Assembly: GCF_026898155.1 (NCBI RefSeq) | Contig: NZ_CP114029.1 | Coordinates: forward strand, 4,382,001 to 4,446,000 | Length of the DNA: 64,000 nucleotides | Direction: 5' to 3' | Source: Jiella pelagia | GTDB taxonomy: Bacteria; Pseudomonadota; Alphaproteobacteria; Rhizobiales; Rhizobiaceae | In this document: one piece after another, positions 27,214-36,670 of the stretch | How the letters are laid out: each line of letters starts with the position of its first letter | Numbering within the stretch: position 1 is the stretch's first letter | Made by a program: the position numbers and the translations under genes | The notes under the pieces: model-generated | Told to the model about the DNA's origin: nothing | Databases searched by the model: none | What the model saw: the letters and a program-made list of their open reading frames with translations, nothing else

Positions 27214-27987
27214 CTATAAGCTTGGCAGCGTCCGCTTCGGCGCGTCCCCGTACTCCACCTTGGTCAGATACAGCCCGTCCGGCGGCGCCACCGGGCCGCA
27301 GCGTGTGCGGTCGCGGCTTTCGAGCGCGGCGGCGACGTCGTCCCTCGTCCAGCGGCCTTCGCCGGCGAGCTTCAGCGTCCCGGCGAAGGAGCGGATCTGG
27401 TTGTGCAGGAAGGACTGGGCCATGGCGGTGATATGCACCTCCTCGCCGGGACCCTTGATGACCGAAAGCTCCTCCAGGGTGCGGATCGGGTTCTTCGCCT
27501 GGCAGTGGGACGAGCGGAAGGTGTTGAAGTCGTGGGTGCCGACGAGCGCCTGAGCGGCCTCGTGCATCGCCGCGACGTCGAGGTCCCGCGATACCCACCA
27601 GACCCGGCCGCGATCGATCGCCGGCGGCGCGCGGCGGTTGAAGATGCGATAGAGATACGAGCGCTTGCGGGCGGAGAAGCGGGCGTCGAAGTCGTCGGAA
27701 ATGCGCTCGGCGGAGATGATCGAGACGGGCTCGTCACGGATATGGGCGTTGAGCGCATCGCGTACGGTGTCGGCCTCCCAGTGGCGGGCGAGATCGACAT
27801 GGGCGACTTGGCCGGTGGCGTGGACACCGGCATCGGTGCGGCCGGCGCCGAAGATCGTCGGGGACTCGCCTGTGAAGCCGGAAAGGCCGGTCTCGATTAC
27901 CTCCTGGACCGACAGGCCGTTGTCCTGCCGCTGCCAGCCGCAATAGGGGCCGCCGTCATATTCGATGGTGAGCTTGTAGCGGGGCAT
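27214..27987 (-). CDS. truA: tRNA pseudouridine synthase A
   Basis: 257 residues, standard length. It isomerises U38-U40 in the anticodon arm of tRNAs. Motifs: [19 protein letters not shown] at the N-terminus, the catalytic Asp in [19 protein letters not shown], and [20 protein letters not shown]. The stop is convergent with, and nearly touching, the AT-rich orphan gene. It belongs with fmt and def in a translation-related leftward group, separated from fmt by a repeat-rich gap. Confidence 0.95.
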   Translation of the reverse strand: MPRYKLTIEYDGGPYCGWQRQDNGLSVQEVIETGLSGFTGESPTIFGAGRTDAGVHATGQVAHVDLARHWEADTVRDALNAHIRDEPVSIISAERISDDFDARFSARKRSYLYRIFNRRAPPAIDRGRVWWVSRDLDVAAMHEAAQALVGTHDFNTFRSSHCQAKNPIRTLEELSVIKGPGEEVHITAMAQSFLHNQIRSFAGTLKLAGEGRWTRDDVAAALESRDRTRCGPVAPPDGLYLTKVEYGDAPKRTLPSL

Positions 27988-28210
27988 CAGGTGTGGGAGG
28001 CGGCGAGGGGGGCGTGGAAGCGAGAAGCGGTAGGGCGTTTCCGCAGCCTGTCATCCTGGGCCTGTCGACGGGCGAGGGGCGACGGGCGCGAGGCGGACGC
28101 TCCGTCATCCTCGGGCTCGTCCCTACAAACATCCCACGTTCTCAAGGGGCTTCGTTTACAAGCCGATGCCAAGCGGCATTTCCGTGTACGAATGGTGTGG
28201 AAACCTCGCG

Positions 28211-28250
28211 GCCTCGTCATTCTCGGGCCCCGTCCCGAGAATGACGAGGC
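28211..28250. repeat. perfect 17-bp inverted repeat
   Basis: The arms GCCTCGTCATTCTCGGG and CCCGAGAATGACGAGGC enclose CCCCGT. The inner half (ATTCTCGGG...CCCGAGAAT) recurs about 100 bases away at 28317-28340, so it is one unit of a dispersed palindromic element. Confidence 0.7.
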
Positions 28251-28316
28251 ACCCGCCGCAACATCAACCGCTTCCGCCTGCTGCGGCTGAAGCCGATCGC
28301 GCCCGACGATCTCTGG

Positions 28317-28340
28317 ATTCTCGGGACGGGGCCCGAGAAT
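28317..28340. repeat. second copy of the ATTCTCGGG/CCCGAGAAT palindrome
   Basis: A 9-bp stem with loop ACGGGG, followed by GACGAAGCG. It corresponds to the core of the palindrome at 28211-28250. Confidence 0.6.
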
Positions 28341-28523
28341 GACGAAGCGTTGAGGTTCGCGCCTCCAGCGTCTGGACCGCGATGCTGCCGATCTCCTTCG
28401 CAAGCGGCTGTCTTGGAAGAGCGTTTCGAGATGTGTGGATCCTGTATGGACAAGCCCGAGGATGACGCCGAGGGGCGAGCGGGCGGGCGGTTCGGTGACG
28501 TCTGGCCCGACGCATAGCATCGT

Positions 28524-29504
28524 CTACTCCCCGCCCAGCGTGGCGCCCCTGGCGACCGGCGTGCCGCGCAAAAGCTCTGCCGCCGCCACCTTCTTGCCGC
28601 CGGCGCGCTGGAGTTCGAGGAGACGGACGGCGCCGGAGCCGCAGGCGACGGTGAGGCCGTCGTCGAGGGTCGTGCCGGGGGCAGCCGAAGCAATGTCTCC
28701 ACCGGCATCGCCATCGACCGCCACAGCCCGCAGCAGCTTCACCCGTTCCGGCGCGCCGGAAAAGGGGATCGTCGTCCATGCGCCGGGCGTCGGCGAGAAG
28801 GCGTTAATCTTTCCGGCGACGGCTTGCGCCCCCGCCGTCCAGTCGATCCGCGCCTCGGCCTTGTCGATCTTCCTGGCATAGAGAGGCGCGCGGCCCGTCC
28901 GCGCCTCGATCGCAGCCTGGTCCTCGAAGGCAAGGGTGCCGGCCTCGAGTTTGTCGAGCGCCTGGACCATCAGTTTGGCGGAAAGGCGCGACAGCCGCTC
29001 CTGCAGGTCGCCGGCGGTCTCGTTCGGGCCGATTTCGGTCTCTGCGGTGAGCGCCACCGGGCCGGTGTCGAGGCCTGCCTCCATCTGCATCACCATCATG
29101 CCCGTCGCGGCGTCGCCCGCCTCGATCGCCCGCTGGATCGGGGCGGCGCCGCGCCAGCGCGGCAACAGCGAGCCGTGGCCGTTGAGACAGCCGAAGCGCG
29201 GCGCATCGAGCAGCGCCTGGGGCAAAAGCAGCCCGTAGGCGACGACGACCGCGACGTCGGCCTCCAACGCGGCGAAGGCCTCGATGTCGGCCGGGTCCTT
29301 GAAGTTCAGCGGCGAGCGGACGGGAAGGCCGAGCCGTTCGGCCTCCAGCTGCACCGGCGAGGGGGTCAGCTTCAGCCCGCGCCGGCCGGCCTGTCGCGGC
29401 GGCTGTGTATAGATCGCCGGCACGCGGTGCCCCGCCTCGACGATGGCGGCAAGGGTCGGCACGGAGAATGCCGGGGTGCCCATGAAGACGACGGAAAGCG
29501 CCAT
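28524..29504 (-). CDS. fmt: methionyl-tRNA formyltransferase
   Basis: 326 residues, a little longer than the common 310-315. It formylates initiator Met-tRNA. The N-terminal [20 protein letters not shown] and the catalytic region [20 protein letters not shown] (with the conserved Asn and His) are followed by [14 protein letters not shown]; the C-terminal tRNA-binding domain includes [14 protein letters not shown]. The residue between Asn and His is Gly, where Val or Ile is common. It begins 4 bases after the stop of def, so the two are co-transcribed. Confidence 0.95.
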   Translation of the reverse strand: MALSVVFMGTPAFSVPTLAAIVEAGHRVPAIYTQPPRQAGRRGLKLTPSPVQLEAERLGLPVRSPLNFKDPADIEAFAALEADVAVVVAYGLLLPQALLDAPRFGCLNGHGSLLPRWRGAAPIQRAIEAGDAATGMMVMQMEAGLDTGPVALTAETEIGPNETAGDLQERLSRLSAKLMVQALDKLEAGTLAFEDQAAIEARTGRAPLYARKIDKAEARIDWTAGAQAVAGKINAFSPTPGAWTTIPFSGAPERVKLLRAVAVDGDAGGDIASAAPGTTLDDGLTVACGSGAVRLLELQRAGGKKVAAAELLRGTPVARGATLGGE

Positions 29505-29508
29505 CGTC

Positions 29509-30024
29509 TCAGGCCGACTTCATCCGCGCCTGCTTGGTGAACTTCTTGATCACCATGTCGCGCTTCAGCTTGGAGATGTGATCGATGAAGAGAACGCCGT
29601 CGAGATGGTCGATCTCGTGCTGCAGGCAGGTGGCGAAGATGCCCTCCGCCGTCTCTTCGTGGATCTCGCCGTCGAGGCCGAGATAGCGCACGATCACCGT
29701 CGCCGGCCGCTCGACCTCGGCATAATAGTCCGGGATCGACAGGCAGCCTTCCTCGTAGAGGCTGCGCTCGTCGGAGCGCGACACGATCTCCGGGTTGAGG
29801 AACACCCGCGGCGCCTTCTCCTCTTCCTCCTTCGACACGTCGAGGACGAGCATGCGGAGTGGCTCGCCGACCTGGATCGCCGCAAGGCCGATGCCGGGTG
29901 CGTCGTACATCGTCTCGAGCATGTCGTCGGCGAAATTGCGCAAGGGATCGTCCACGCGCTCGATGGGGCTGGAGACCTCGCGGAGCTTGGGATCGGGAAG
30001 AATGATGAGCGGCTTGATCGTCAT
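29509..30024 (-). CDS. def: peptide deformylase
   Basis: 171 residues, normal length. It is the metalloenzyme that removes the N-formyl group from nascent proteins. All three motifs are present: [17 protein letters not shown] (metal Cys) and QHEIDHLDG (metal His pair and catalytic Glu). It is the first gene of the def-fmt unit and divergent from rmuC. Confidence 0.97.
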   Translation of the reverse strand: MTIKPLIILPDPKLREVSSPIERVDDPLRNFADDMLETMYDAPGIGLAAIQVGEPLRMLVLDVSKEEEEKAPRVFLNPEIVSRSDERSLYEEGCLSIPDYYAEVERPATVIVRYLGLDGEIHEETAEGIFATCLQHEIDHLDGVLFIDHISKLKRDMVIKKFTKQARMKSA

Positions 30025-30202
30025 GGCGCGGAGGTAATCGCTGGCGGTGAAGGGGTCAATCCGCTTCGTGCGCGTGGGAGGGATGCTTTCGTGTGCATAC
30101 GGGCGGTGTCGCGCGCGAGGAGTGTCGTGGACAGCCGTCCTCTCGGCGAATTCGTTCTTCTTTTGGTCCCATCGTTAAGGATTGCCTGCTATCCTCGCGG
30201 GC

Positions 30203-31373
30203 ATGATTCTCGACGTCGTCGCCTTTCTGAACCGCCCCGTCGCCGCGCTCGCCGGCGTCGATGTCACCGGTCTCGCCGCTGTCCTGGCGGTGCTCTGTCT
30301 CGTCCTCGGCCTCGCGTGGATGCGGGCAGCCGGCCGCGCCAGGCGGCACGCAGCGGCGCTGGACGCTGCCGAGGAAAATGCCGCCCGCCTCGACCAGCTC
30401 TCGCGCAGCCAGGCCGAGATATCCGGGCGCATGCAGACCATGGCGGAGATCTTCGGCGCCCGGCAGGCCGATCTCACCCGGGCCTTGTCGGACCGCATGG
30501 ACGGGCTGACCAGCCGGGTCGGCCAGTCGATCCTTGCGACCACCAAGGACACCAAGGCCTCGCTGTCGGCGCTGGCGGAGCGCCTCGCCGTCATCGACCA
30601 GGCCCAGAGCGAGATCCGCAGCCTCACCGGCGAAGTCGTCCGGCTGAAGGACGTCCTCGCCAACAAGCAGAGCCGCGGTGCCTTCGGGGAAGGGCGCATG
30701 CAGGCGATCGTGGCCGACGCCCTGCCGGCCTCCGTCTACGTCTTTCAGGCGACACTCTCGAACGGAAGGCGGCCGGATTGCCTCATCAAGATGCCGAACG
30801 GCGCGCCCGGCCTCGTCATCGATGCGAAATTTCCGCTCGAGGCCTATTCGGCCTTGGAGGCGTCGCAGGACGCCGAGGCTAGGGCGGCCGCGGCATCGCG
30901 GCTTCGCCGCGACATGGAGGTCCACGTCCGGGCCGTTTCGGATAAATACCTGATCCCCGGCGAGACCCAGGACACCGCCTTCCTGTTCGTACCGTCGGAA
31001 AGCATCTTCGCCGTCATCCACGAAAGCTTCGACGACGTCGTCCAGAAGGCCTACCGGGCTGGGGTCGTCATCGTCTCGCCGTCGCTGCTCAACCTGTCGA
31101 TCCAGGTCGTCCAGGCGGTGTTGAAGGATGCGCGGCTGCGTGCCTCCGCCGGCCGCATCCAGTCCGAGGTGCGGCTGTTCGCCGAGGATCTCGAGCGGCT
31201 GGACGCGCGGGTCGCCGCCCTCAAGGGCCATTTCGCCCACGCCTCCCGCGACATCGATCAGATTTCCCTGTCGAGCGACAAGCTGAAGCGACGGGGCGAT
31301 CGCATCACTGGCATCGAGCCTCGGCGAGGAGACGGGCCATCCGGCTCATGCCGGATCGCTGGCACGGGAGTAG
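30203..31373 (+). CDS. rmuC: RmuC family DNA recombination protein, C-terminus probably frameshifted as read
   Basis: About 390 residues. An N-terminal transmembrane helix (VLAVLCLVLGLAWMRAAG) is followed by a coiled coil (residues 50-160) and the RmuC nuclease-like core: GEGRMQAIVADALPASVYVF, GLVIDAKFPLEAYSAL, DTAFLFVPSESIFAVIHESF. RmuC limits inversion at short inverted repeats. ATG 30203 is chosen over an upstream TTG at 30182. As read, the frame stops at 31381, but a GAGCCTC at 31316-31322 suggests the native end is TAG 31371-31373 after GIELGEETGHPAHAGSLARE. The C-terminus is poorly conserved, so this particular repair is less certain than the others. Confidence 0.88.
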
Positions 31374-31381
31374 GCGATTAA

Positions 31382-31816
31382 GGCCGCTGACAGACGCGCC
31401 GCCCATGCGCGCTACCGCGGTGGGGACGTGAACGTCAGATCTCGTGCCGAATCATGCAGCTCGTCGACCACGGCTGACAGACGGCCATCTCTACGTCACG
31501 AAGTTGTCATCGCTCCCGTCGCCGCGGCCGATTCAAGCCGGGACCGTCCGCAAGTTCTGTCGAGGGCCGAGACAGCGAGGAGCTGCGTGAGCGAGATGCG
31601 ATTGTCATTCGGCCGGCAGCGAAGCGGTTCAAGCGATTGCGATCGGGATCGGACGGACCAATCGGCAATCATCAATGCTGCGTGAGCAGCTGTACTTTCC
31701 CCTGCGTCAGGGTTAAGTGGCGGCAGAAACCTTAAAAAAAGATTGACGGCTAGGCGGATCGAAAACCCTCGGGACGCATTGTAGACTGCATCGCTAGGAC
31801 ACGGCAGGGGGATCAT
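31382..31816. other. 435-base intergenic stretch, no gene seen
   Basis: A plus-strand frame (31428-31685) is Ser/Arg-rich and lacks a good ribosome site. An A-run (AAAAAAAGA near 31735) and lower GC in the last 150 bases suggest the protease promoter region. No RNA gene was recognised. Confidence 0.4.
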
Positions 31817-33404
31817 ATGCGTCGCGGATTGGGGGTCATCATGGCAGCTTGCTTGCTGGCGGTTTCGCCGGCAGCAGCGCGTGACCTGTCGATCAGCACG
31901 AGCCCTATCACATCCTCCTCGGCCGAGCTGTCACTCGCCTACAACACGCAGACGGACCTTTCCTTCCGGCGCGGATTGCAGATCCGGCTCGCTTGGACGG
32001 GGGACTATTCCGGGCCCTTCTCCGGCGTGATCGCGGCTCCGACCCTTCGCGCCATCCGTGATTTCCAGGCTCGTCACGGCATGCACGCCGATGGTGTGAT
32101 CAGCGAAGCCATGCTTCAGAAGCTGATCGCCATGTCCGACGGCATCCAGGCCGACCTCGGCGTGGCGATGGTCGACGACGGCATCACCGGCGCCCGTCTT
32201 GCCGTGCCGCTGAATCTGGTCCGCGACCGCGGCCGGACGGAAGTTGGCAATCTTTGGCGCGCCCAGGATAACGGCATCGAAGTGGAGACCGTCCGCATTG
32301 CCGACACCGGCCAGACGCTCGGTGGACTCTACGCCACATTGAGCGAGCCGACGGCCGAGCGCTTGGTCAGCGACGCCCAGAAGGCTGACGACTGGTTCAC
32401 TGTCGCCGGCACCGAGTCCGGCCGGCGCTATTTCATGCGCTTTGCCGGTTCCGGCTCGGACCTCCGCGGCTTCTCGATCTCCTATGACGACGCCGGCGTG
32501 AGTGGGGCCGAGATCCGTTCGTTCATCACCGTCGCCTCCAACCTCTTCGAACCTTTCGCTGGCGAGCCGGATGCTCAGCTCGTCGCCGACAACGGCTCGA
32601 ACCCGTTCTCCGAGATGCTGGCGCGGCGTCGTTCCGCGTCCGACGGCGAGGCCGCGCGCTATGCGATGGCCGAGCGCGCCGACGGCAGCGCTCGTTCGCA
32701 TCTGTTCGAGCTGCCGCGCAGCCGGCGCGGCGGAAGCGCCGCGATGGAGCCGGCACAGGGCATCGCTCCCCAGCCCGGCACCCCCGCATTCGACATGGCC
32801 GGTTCCGGGTTTGTCGTTGCAGACGGCTGGCTGTTGACCAATGCCCACGTCGTTCGCGGCTGCCGCAAGGTCGAGGTCGGTGAGAACATCGCCGCCTCGG
32901 AGATTCGCATCGACGATCGCAACGACCTTGCGCTCGTTCACGTCGCCTCGAGCATCGGCAAGCCGCTGGCGATTTCCGCCACCAAACCACGGCTCGGCGA
33001 GGATATTCTCGCCCTCGGATTCCCGCTTCGTTCGATCCTCGCCGATCTCGCTCAACGTCACCCGGGGCAATGTCTCGTCGTTGCTCGGCCTGATGAACGA
33101 CCCGCGCTACCTGCAGATTTCGGCGCCCGTGCAGCCCGGCAATTCCGGCGGGCCGCTGGTCGATCTTGCAGGCCGTGTGGTGGGCGTCGTGACTGCGAAG
33201 CTCGATGCCGTCGCCGTTGCAGACGCAACGGGTGACATCCCGCAGTCGATCAACTTCGCCATTCGCCCGGACGCAGTCGCCGCTTTCCTTCATAAGAACG
33301 ATATCAAGTTCCGCACTGCGGACGCCGAGGCCGCTCTCGAAAGTGTCCCGGACGCGACGGCGAGGGTGAAGGATGCGGTCTATCCGGTGGTCTGCAGCGA
33401 CTGA
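31817..33404 (+). CDS. secreted trypsin-like serine protease with peptidoglycan-binding domain, frameshifted as read
   Basis: A signal peptide (GVIMAACLLAVSPAAA) is followed by a peptidoglycan-binding-type repeat region (about residues 45-105, FSGVIAAPTLRAIRDFQARH). The C-terminal trypsin-like domain begins near residue 335: His in GWLLTNAHVV, Asp in DRNDLALVHV, Ser in APVQPGNSGGPLVD, a complete triad. The body is in two frames that join at about 33043-33052 (GATCTCGCTC); loss of one base restores a run such as SILADSLNVTRGNVSSL. This break is not at a GAGCTC site. Full length would be about 528 residues. It may be a periplasmic or wall-associated DegP/HtrA-like enzyme without PDZ domains. 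Confidence 0.8.
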
Positions 33405-33465
33405 CCCAAGCGGAAGTCTTCTGCAGACTGATCGGATCTTTTCCGTGGCGGGACTGAGAGCCGGG

Positions 33466-33693
33466 TCAGACCGCGGAGGAAGTCGCCTCGTTACCCGACG
33501 GAGCCTGCACGTTTTCCGAGACCTCGGTCGATACGACGGCTTTCACTTCCGCATGTTTCGCAAGCAATTGCTTTTCCGACCGGCAGAAGCGGATGAAGTC
33601 ATCGCTGTTCTCAGCGGTCATCCGCCGCACAGTCTCGTACCGGAGCTTGCCTGCGTCGCGCGGCAATTGGCCGTTGTGCGATGCCTTTCTCAT
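33466..33693 (-). CDS. small hypothetical protein
   Basis: 75 residues from ATG 33693 with GAGAAG about 10 bases upstream; a longer frame to 33888 exists but its N-terminus looks random. It is charged and hydrophilic (DDFIRFCRSEKQLLAKHAEV) without a membrane segment. No family is recognised. It could be real or chance. Confidence 0.35.
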   Translation of the reverse strand: MRKASHNGQLPRDAGKLRYETVRRMTAENSDDFIRFCRSEKQLLAKHAEVKAVVSTEVSENVQAPSGNEATSSAV

Positions 33694-33900
33694 GGCACCG
33701 CTTCTCAAGCCCGCTGTCATTGTTTCACATTGCGTCACGTTCGTCTCAGCCGGATGACGTCGACGGTTCGTCGAACGTAAGGAACCCTCGTTGCAGCTAT
33801 GCCGTTCGCCAAAGGACGAGGCCGCGATGCAGACCGCAATGGCGGCGAACGCCCGTGCCGCTTCGACGCGGCCAGAGCGCCAAGGCACAGGATCTTTTCA

Positions 33901-34188
33901 ATGCCCGACTTCGACACCGACCCGAAGATGATGCGTGAGCAACAGAACGCCGACACGCCGGAAGACATCACCCGCGGCGAACGCCGGCGCGAAGCGACAG
34001 ACAGCGACGCCGAAAGCGCTCGCGAGCGGCAGGAGGCGATTGCGGGCAAGGGTGACGGCGAGGAGCAGATGGAGGCGATTCTCCGCCAGAACCGCAACGA
34101 GAGCGGTCCGAACACAAGCTCGTCGGCAGAGGCCGGTCACCCCAAGAAGGGCCTCGTCCGGAGAGGGCGGTCACTGCTCGGTGGCTGA
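33901..34188 (+). CDS. small acidic hydrophilic hypothetical protein
   Basis: 95 residues from ATG 33901 with AGGATC upstream. It is very rich in Glu, Arg, Asp and Ala (EDITRGERRREATDSDAESA, ARERQEAIAGKGDGEEQMEA) and probably disordered or helical, ending in a basic tail. There is no membrane segment. Similar short charged proteins in Rhizobiales are of unknown function. It is convergent with the HAD gene to the right. Confidence 0.55.
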   Translation: MPDFDTDPKMMREQQNADTPEDITRGERRREATDSDAESARERQEAIAGKGDGEEQMEAILRQNRNESGPNTSSSAEAGHPKKGLVRRGRSLLGG

Positions 34189-34265
34189 CCCGGGCCGAAC
34201 GTGACGCGTTCGCCCGTCGGCTTTCGAGCAATCTCTCGGAGGGCGAATGAAGGTCTGGCCGTCCC

Positions 34266-35024
34266 TCAGCCGAGGTGGCGCAGAAACGTCCCGAGGTCGT
34301 CGGTGACATAGTCGATGTGGTCGCCCTCGCGGCCCTCGTGCTCCCAGACGTCGCCGAACGTGTCTTCGAAGTTGGTGGGAACGATCAGGATTGTCCGCAT
34401 GCCGAGCTTCTTCGGCACTTCGAGATTGCGCGCGAGATCCTCGAACATTGCGGCGTGGGCGGCGTCCACCCGGTGGAGCCCGAGAAACTTGTCGTAGGTT
34501 TCCGCAGCCGGCTTTGGCACCAGATCGGCGGCGACGAGATCGAAGATATCCTCGAAATGGTCGAGAATGCCCAGCTGGCGGGCTGCCCGCTCGGCATGAT
34601 TGCGGTCGCCATTGGTGAAGATGAACTTGCGCCCGGGCAGGGCCGCGATCACCTCGCCGAGCGCCGGATCGGGGTCGATCCAGGAATAGTCGATGTCGTG
34701 GACGAACTGCAGGAACGTGTCCGGATCGACCGCATGCTCCAGCATCAGCCCGCGCAGCGTCGTGCCGTGGCGGCGGTAGAAGTCCTTCTGGACGATCCGC
34801 GCTTCGTCCTTCGGCAGTTGCAGGAACTCCGCGACGAAGGCGGTCATCCGCTGGTCGATCTGCGAGAACAGGTTCGTGTGGCGCGGGTAGAGCGTGTTGT
34901 CGAGATCGAACACCCAATCGCGAATCCCGGCGAAATCGCCCGGCCGCACCTCTGCGGTCTTGCGGATGCCGGGTTCTGTCGGGGTCTGATTTCGCTGTTC
35001 GGCTTTTGTCGGTTTTTGGAGCAT
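34266..35024 (-). CDS. pyrimidine 5'-nucleotidase-like HAD hydrolase
   Basis: 252 residues from ATG 35024 (MLQKPTKAEQ). HAD motif I is VFDLDNTLYPRHTNLFSQID with the nucleophilic Asp, motif II is FIFTNGDRNHAERAAR, the lysine motif is LVPKPAAETYDKFL, and motif IV is AHAAMFEDLARNLEVPKKLG. The DLDNTLYP form is typical of the SDT1/PPM1-type pyrimidine 5'-nucleotidases. The upstream in-frame extension to 35159 overlaps the divergent EamA gene and is not used. The two genes are divergent with 49 bases between. Confidence 0.87.
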   Translation of the reverse strand: MLQKPTKAEQRNQTPTEPGIRKTAEVRPGDFAGIRDWVFDLDNTLYPRHTNLFSQIDQRMTAFVAEFLQLPKDEARIVQKDFYRRHGTTLRGLMLEHAVDPDTFLQFVHDIDYSWIDPDPALGEVIAALPGRKFIFTNGDRNHAERAARQLGILDHFEDIFDLVAADLVPKPAAETYDKFLGLHRVDAAHAAMFEDLARNLEVPKKLGMRTILIVPTNFEDTFGDVWEHEGREGDHIDYVTDDLGTFLRHLG

Positions 35025-35073
35025 CGTCTGATGATAGACGTCGGAGCTTGCGAAAAACAGGACGATTCGCGAA

Positions 35074-35974
35074 ATGCCCCTCTGGATACCGATCACGATT
35101 GCGGCTGCGTTCTTCCAGAATCTGAGATCGGGTCTGCAGAAGCGCCTCAAGGGCAGCATGGGAACGACCGGTGCGACCTTCGTCAGGTTCGGCTTCGGGC
35201 TTCCCTTCGCGCTGATCTATCTCTTCGCGGTCGCGCAAATCGGTGGCGAGCCGATCCCGGCGCCGAACGGGGTGACGATCATCGCGGCGCTCTGCGGCGG
35301 GCTTGCTCAGATCGGCGGTACGTTCCTGCTCGTCTATCTTTTCGGCCTGCGCAATTTCATGGTCGGTACGGCCTATTCGAAGACCGAGCCGGTGCAGGCG
35401 GCGCTGTTCGGGTTCCTGATCCTCGGCGAGACGGTTTCGCCGCTGGCGCTTCTCGCGGTCGCCGCCGGGGTGATCGGGGTCGTTCTCATCTCGATCGGCA
35501 ATAGCGGCTCGCGCAACGTCCTGGCGGGGCTCGCCTCGCGCGCCGCCGGGATCGGAATCGCATCCGGAGGCTCTGTTCGGCCTTTCGGCGGTGGCATTTC
35601 GTGCCGCTGCCCTGGCGCTTCCGGAGGGCTCTGCCCCGCTGCGTGCGGCGCTGACCCTCGTCGTCGCGCTGACGATCCAGACCGTGGCGATGCTAGCCTG
35701 GATGGCCGCGAAGGATCGCGCCGAACTGGCCCGCGTCGCCCGCGCCTGGGCGCCGGGGCTTCTCGTCGGTCTTGCCGGGGCCAGCGCCTCGGCCGGCTGG
35801 TTCACGGCGATGACGCTGCAGAAGGTCGCCTATGTCCGCGCCCTCGGCCAGATCGAGCTGGTCTTCACCTTCGCCACCTCGGTCTTCTGGTTCCGCGAAA
35901 AGATCAGCCGCCTGGAACTTCTCGGCGCGTCCGTCATCGTCCTGGCGATCCTGGCCCTGATTTCCGGCGCGTGA
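35074..35974 (+). CDS. EamA/DMT-family transporter, frameshifted as read
   Basis: An inner-membrane protein of the drug/metabolite transporter superfamily with ten expected helices in two EamA repeats. The first repeat spans MPLWIPITIAAAFFQNLRSG to the helix AVAAGVIGVVLISIG. The second includes TLVVALTIQTVAMLAWM, MTLQKVAYVRALGQIELVFT and SVIVLAILALISGA. The frame breaks at 35567-35573 (GAGGCTC for a presumed GAGCTC); one base less gives GIASGALFGLSAVAFRAAAL and 299 residues, normal for the family. The native codon phase here is GGA GCT CTG, so the artefact does not follow codon phase. Confidence 0.85.
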
Positions 35975-35984
35975 CCTGTCGGCG

Positions 35985-36470
35985 TCATCCCGTCGTGAGG
36001 AGAACGAGGTAGCTCGCGACGACGACGAACATGGCGCGGAAGGCAAGGGCGACGAGCCGGTACTTCGCCTTGCAGATCGCCGCGAGAGTGGTGGTGTTCT
36101 GCAGGTAGTCCTCATAGAGGAAGTCGGTGTCACCGCTTCGTCGCGCATCTTCGAGGGTCTGAGCCGCGTCCGGCCAGGCGCCCCAGAAGAGGATGCTCGT
36201 GCCCGGCCGCGAGCGCGGCGGCACCACGCAGATGGCGCAGACCAGCGCGAAGCCGACCGCAACCATCAGCACCAGGCTGGCGAGGACGTTGACGAGCCCG
36301 GCGGAAGCGAGATGGTCCATGGAGAACGATCGCCGCGTTTCGGCCGACCAGACGACCAGCGCCAGGATGAAGGTGAAGATGTAGGCCGCCTTCTGGTCGG
36401 CAGTCTTGATCTGGTCGGCAAACATGCGGTTGGCTTCTATGAGATGGGTAAGATGCCGCTCGGACATCAT
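35985..36470 (-). CDS. Pycsar effector (PycTM)-family membrane protein
   Basis: 161 residues from ATG 36470 or the next codon ATG 36467, which has GGAG at good spacing. The N-terminal helix ERHLTHLIEANRMFADQIKT precedes AAYIFTFILALVVWS (first membrane helix), VNVLASLVLMVAVGFALVCA (second) and a C-terminal hydrophobic helix AMFVVVASYLVLLTTG. This 'DQKAAYIFTF' layout is that of the DUF5706/PycTM family, whose characterised members are cyclic-pyrimidine-activated membrane effectors of Pycsar anti-phage defence. No PycC-type cyclase is adjacent; the nearest cyclase, a CHASE2 adenylate cyclase, is 3.8 kb away on the other strand. Stand-alone members may have other roles. Confidence 0.78.
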   Translation of the reverse strand: MMSERHLTHLIEANRMFADQIKTADQKAAYIFTFILALVVWSAETRRSFSMDHLASAGLVNVLASLVLMVAVGFALVCAICVVPPRSRPGTSILFWGAWPDAAQTLEDARRSGDTDFLYEDYLQNTTTLAAICKAKYRLVALAFRAMFVVVASYLVLLTTG

Positions 36471-36670
36471 ATGCTCCAGCCTTGTGTGGTTCGGGAGAAG
36501 ACGCGGGGTTGCGGGCGATCCGATCGATGCCGGTGTTCGAGTCTGTGGCGGTGCCGACACGCCACGAGGGATTCGACTTGACCCAACGTCTCAACCGAAG
36601 ATCAGCAGATTGACAGCCGAGTTGCGTCAAATGATTGATGCCCTATCGTCATATACGAAGCTCTTCGTCA

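Larger units (their letters stand above)
27988..28523. repeat. repeat-rich intergenic region with nested inverted repeats
   Basis: The 536 bases between truA and fmt contain no gene but several palindromes. Outer arms are CGTCATCCTCGGGCT (28103-28117) and its reverse complement (28453-28467), with similarity extending about 40 bases inward. There is a perfect 17-bp hairpin at 28211-28250 and a related 9-bp hairpin at 28317-28340. This mosaic structure is typical of rhizobial intergenic elements of the RIME type, which are usually non-coding and may act on transcript stability. Confidence 0.6.

Noticed and set aside
28103-28467. A CRISPR array in the repeat-rich truA-fmt gap.
   Set aside because: The repeats are inverted, few and unevenly spaced; there are no regular direct repeats with spacers and no cas genes in the window.
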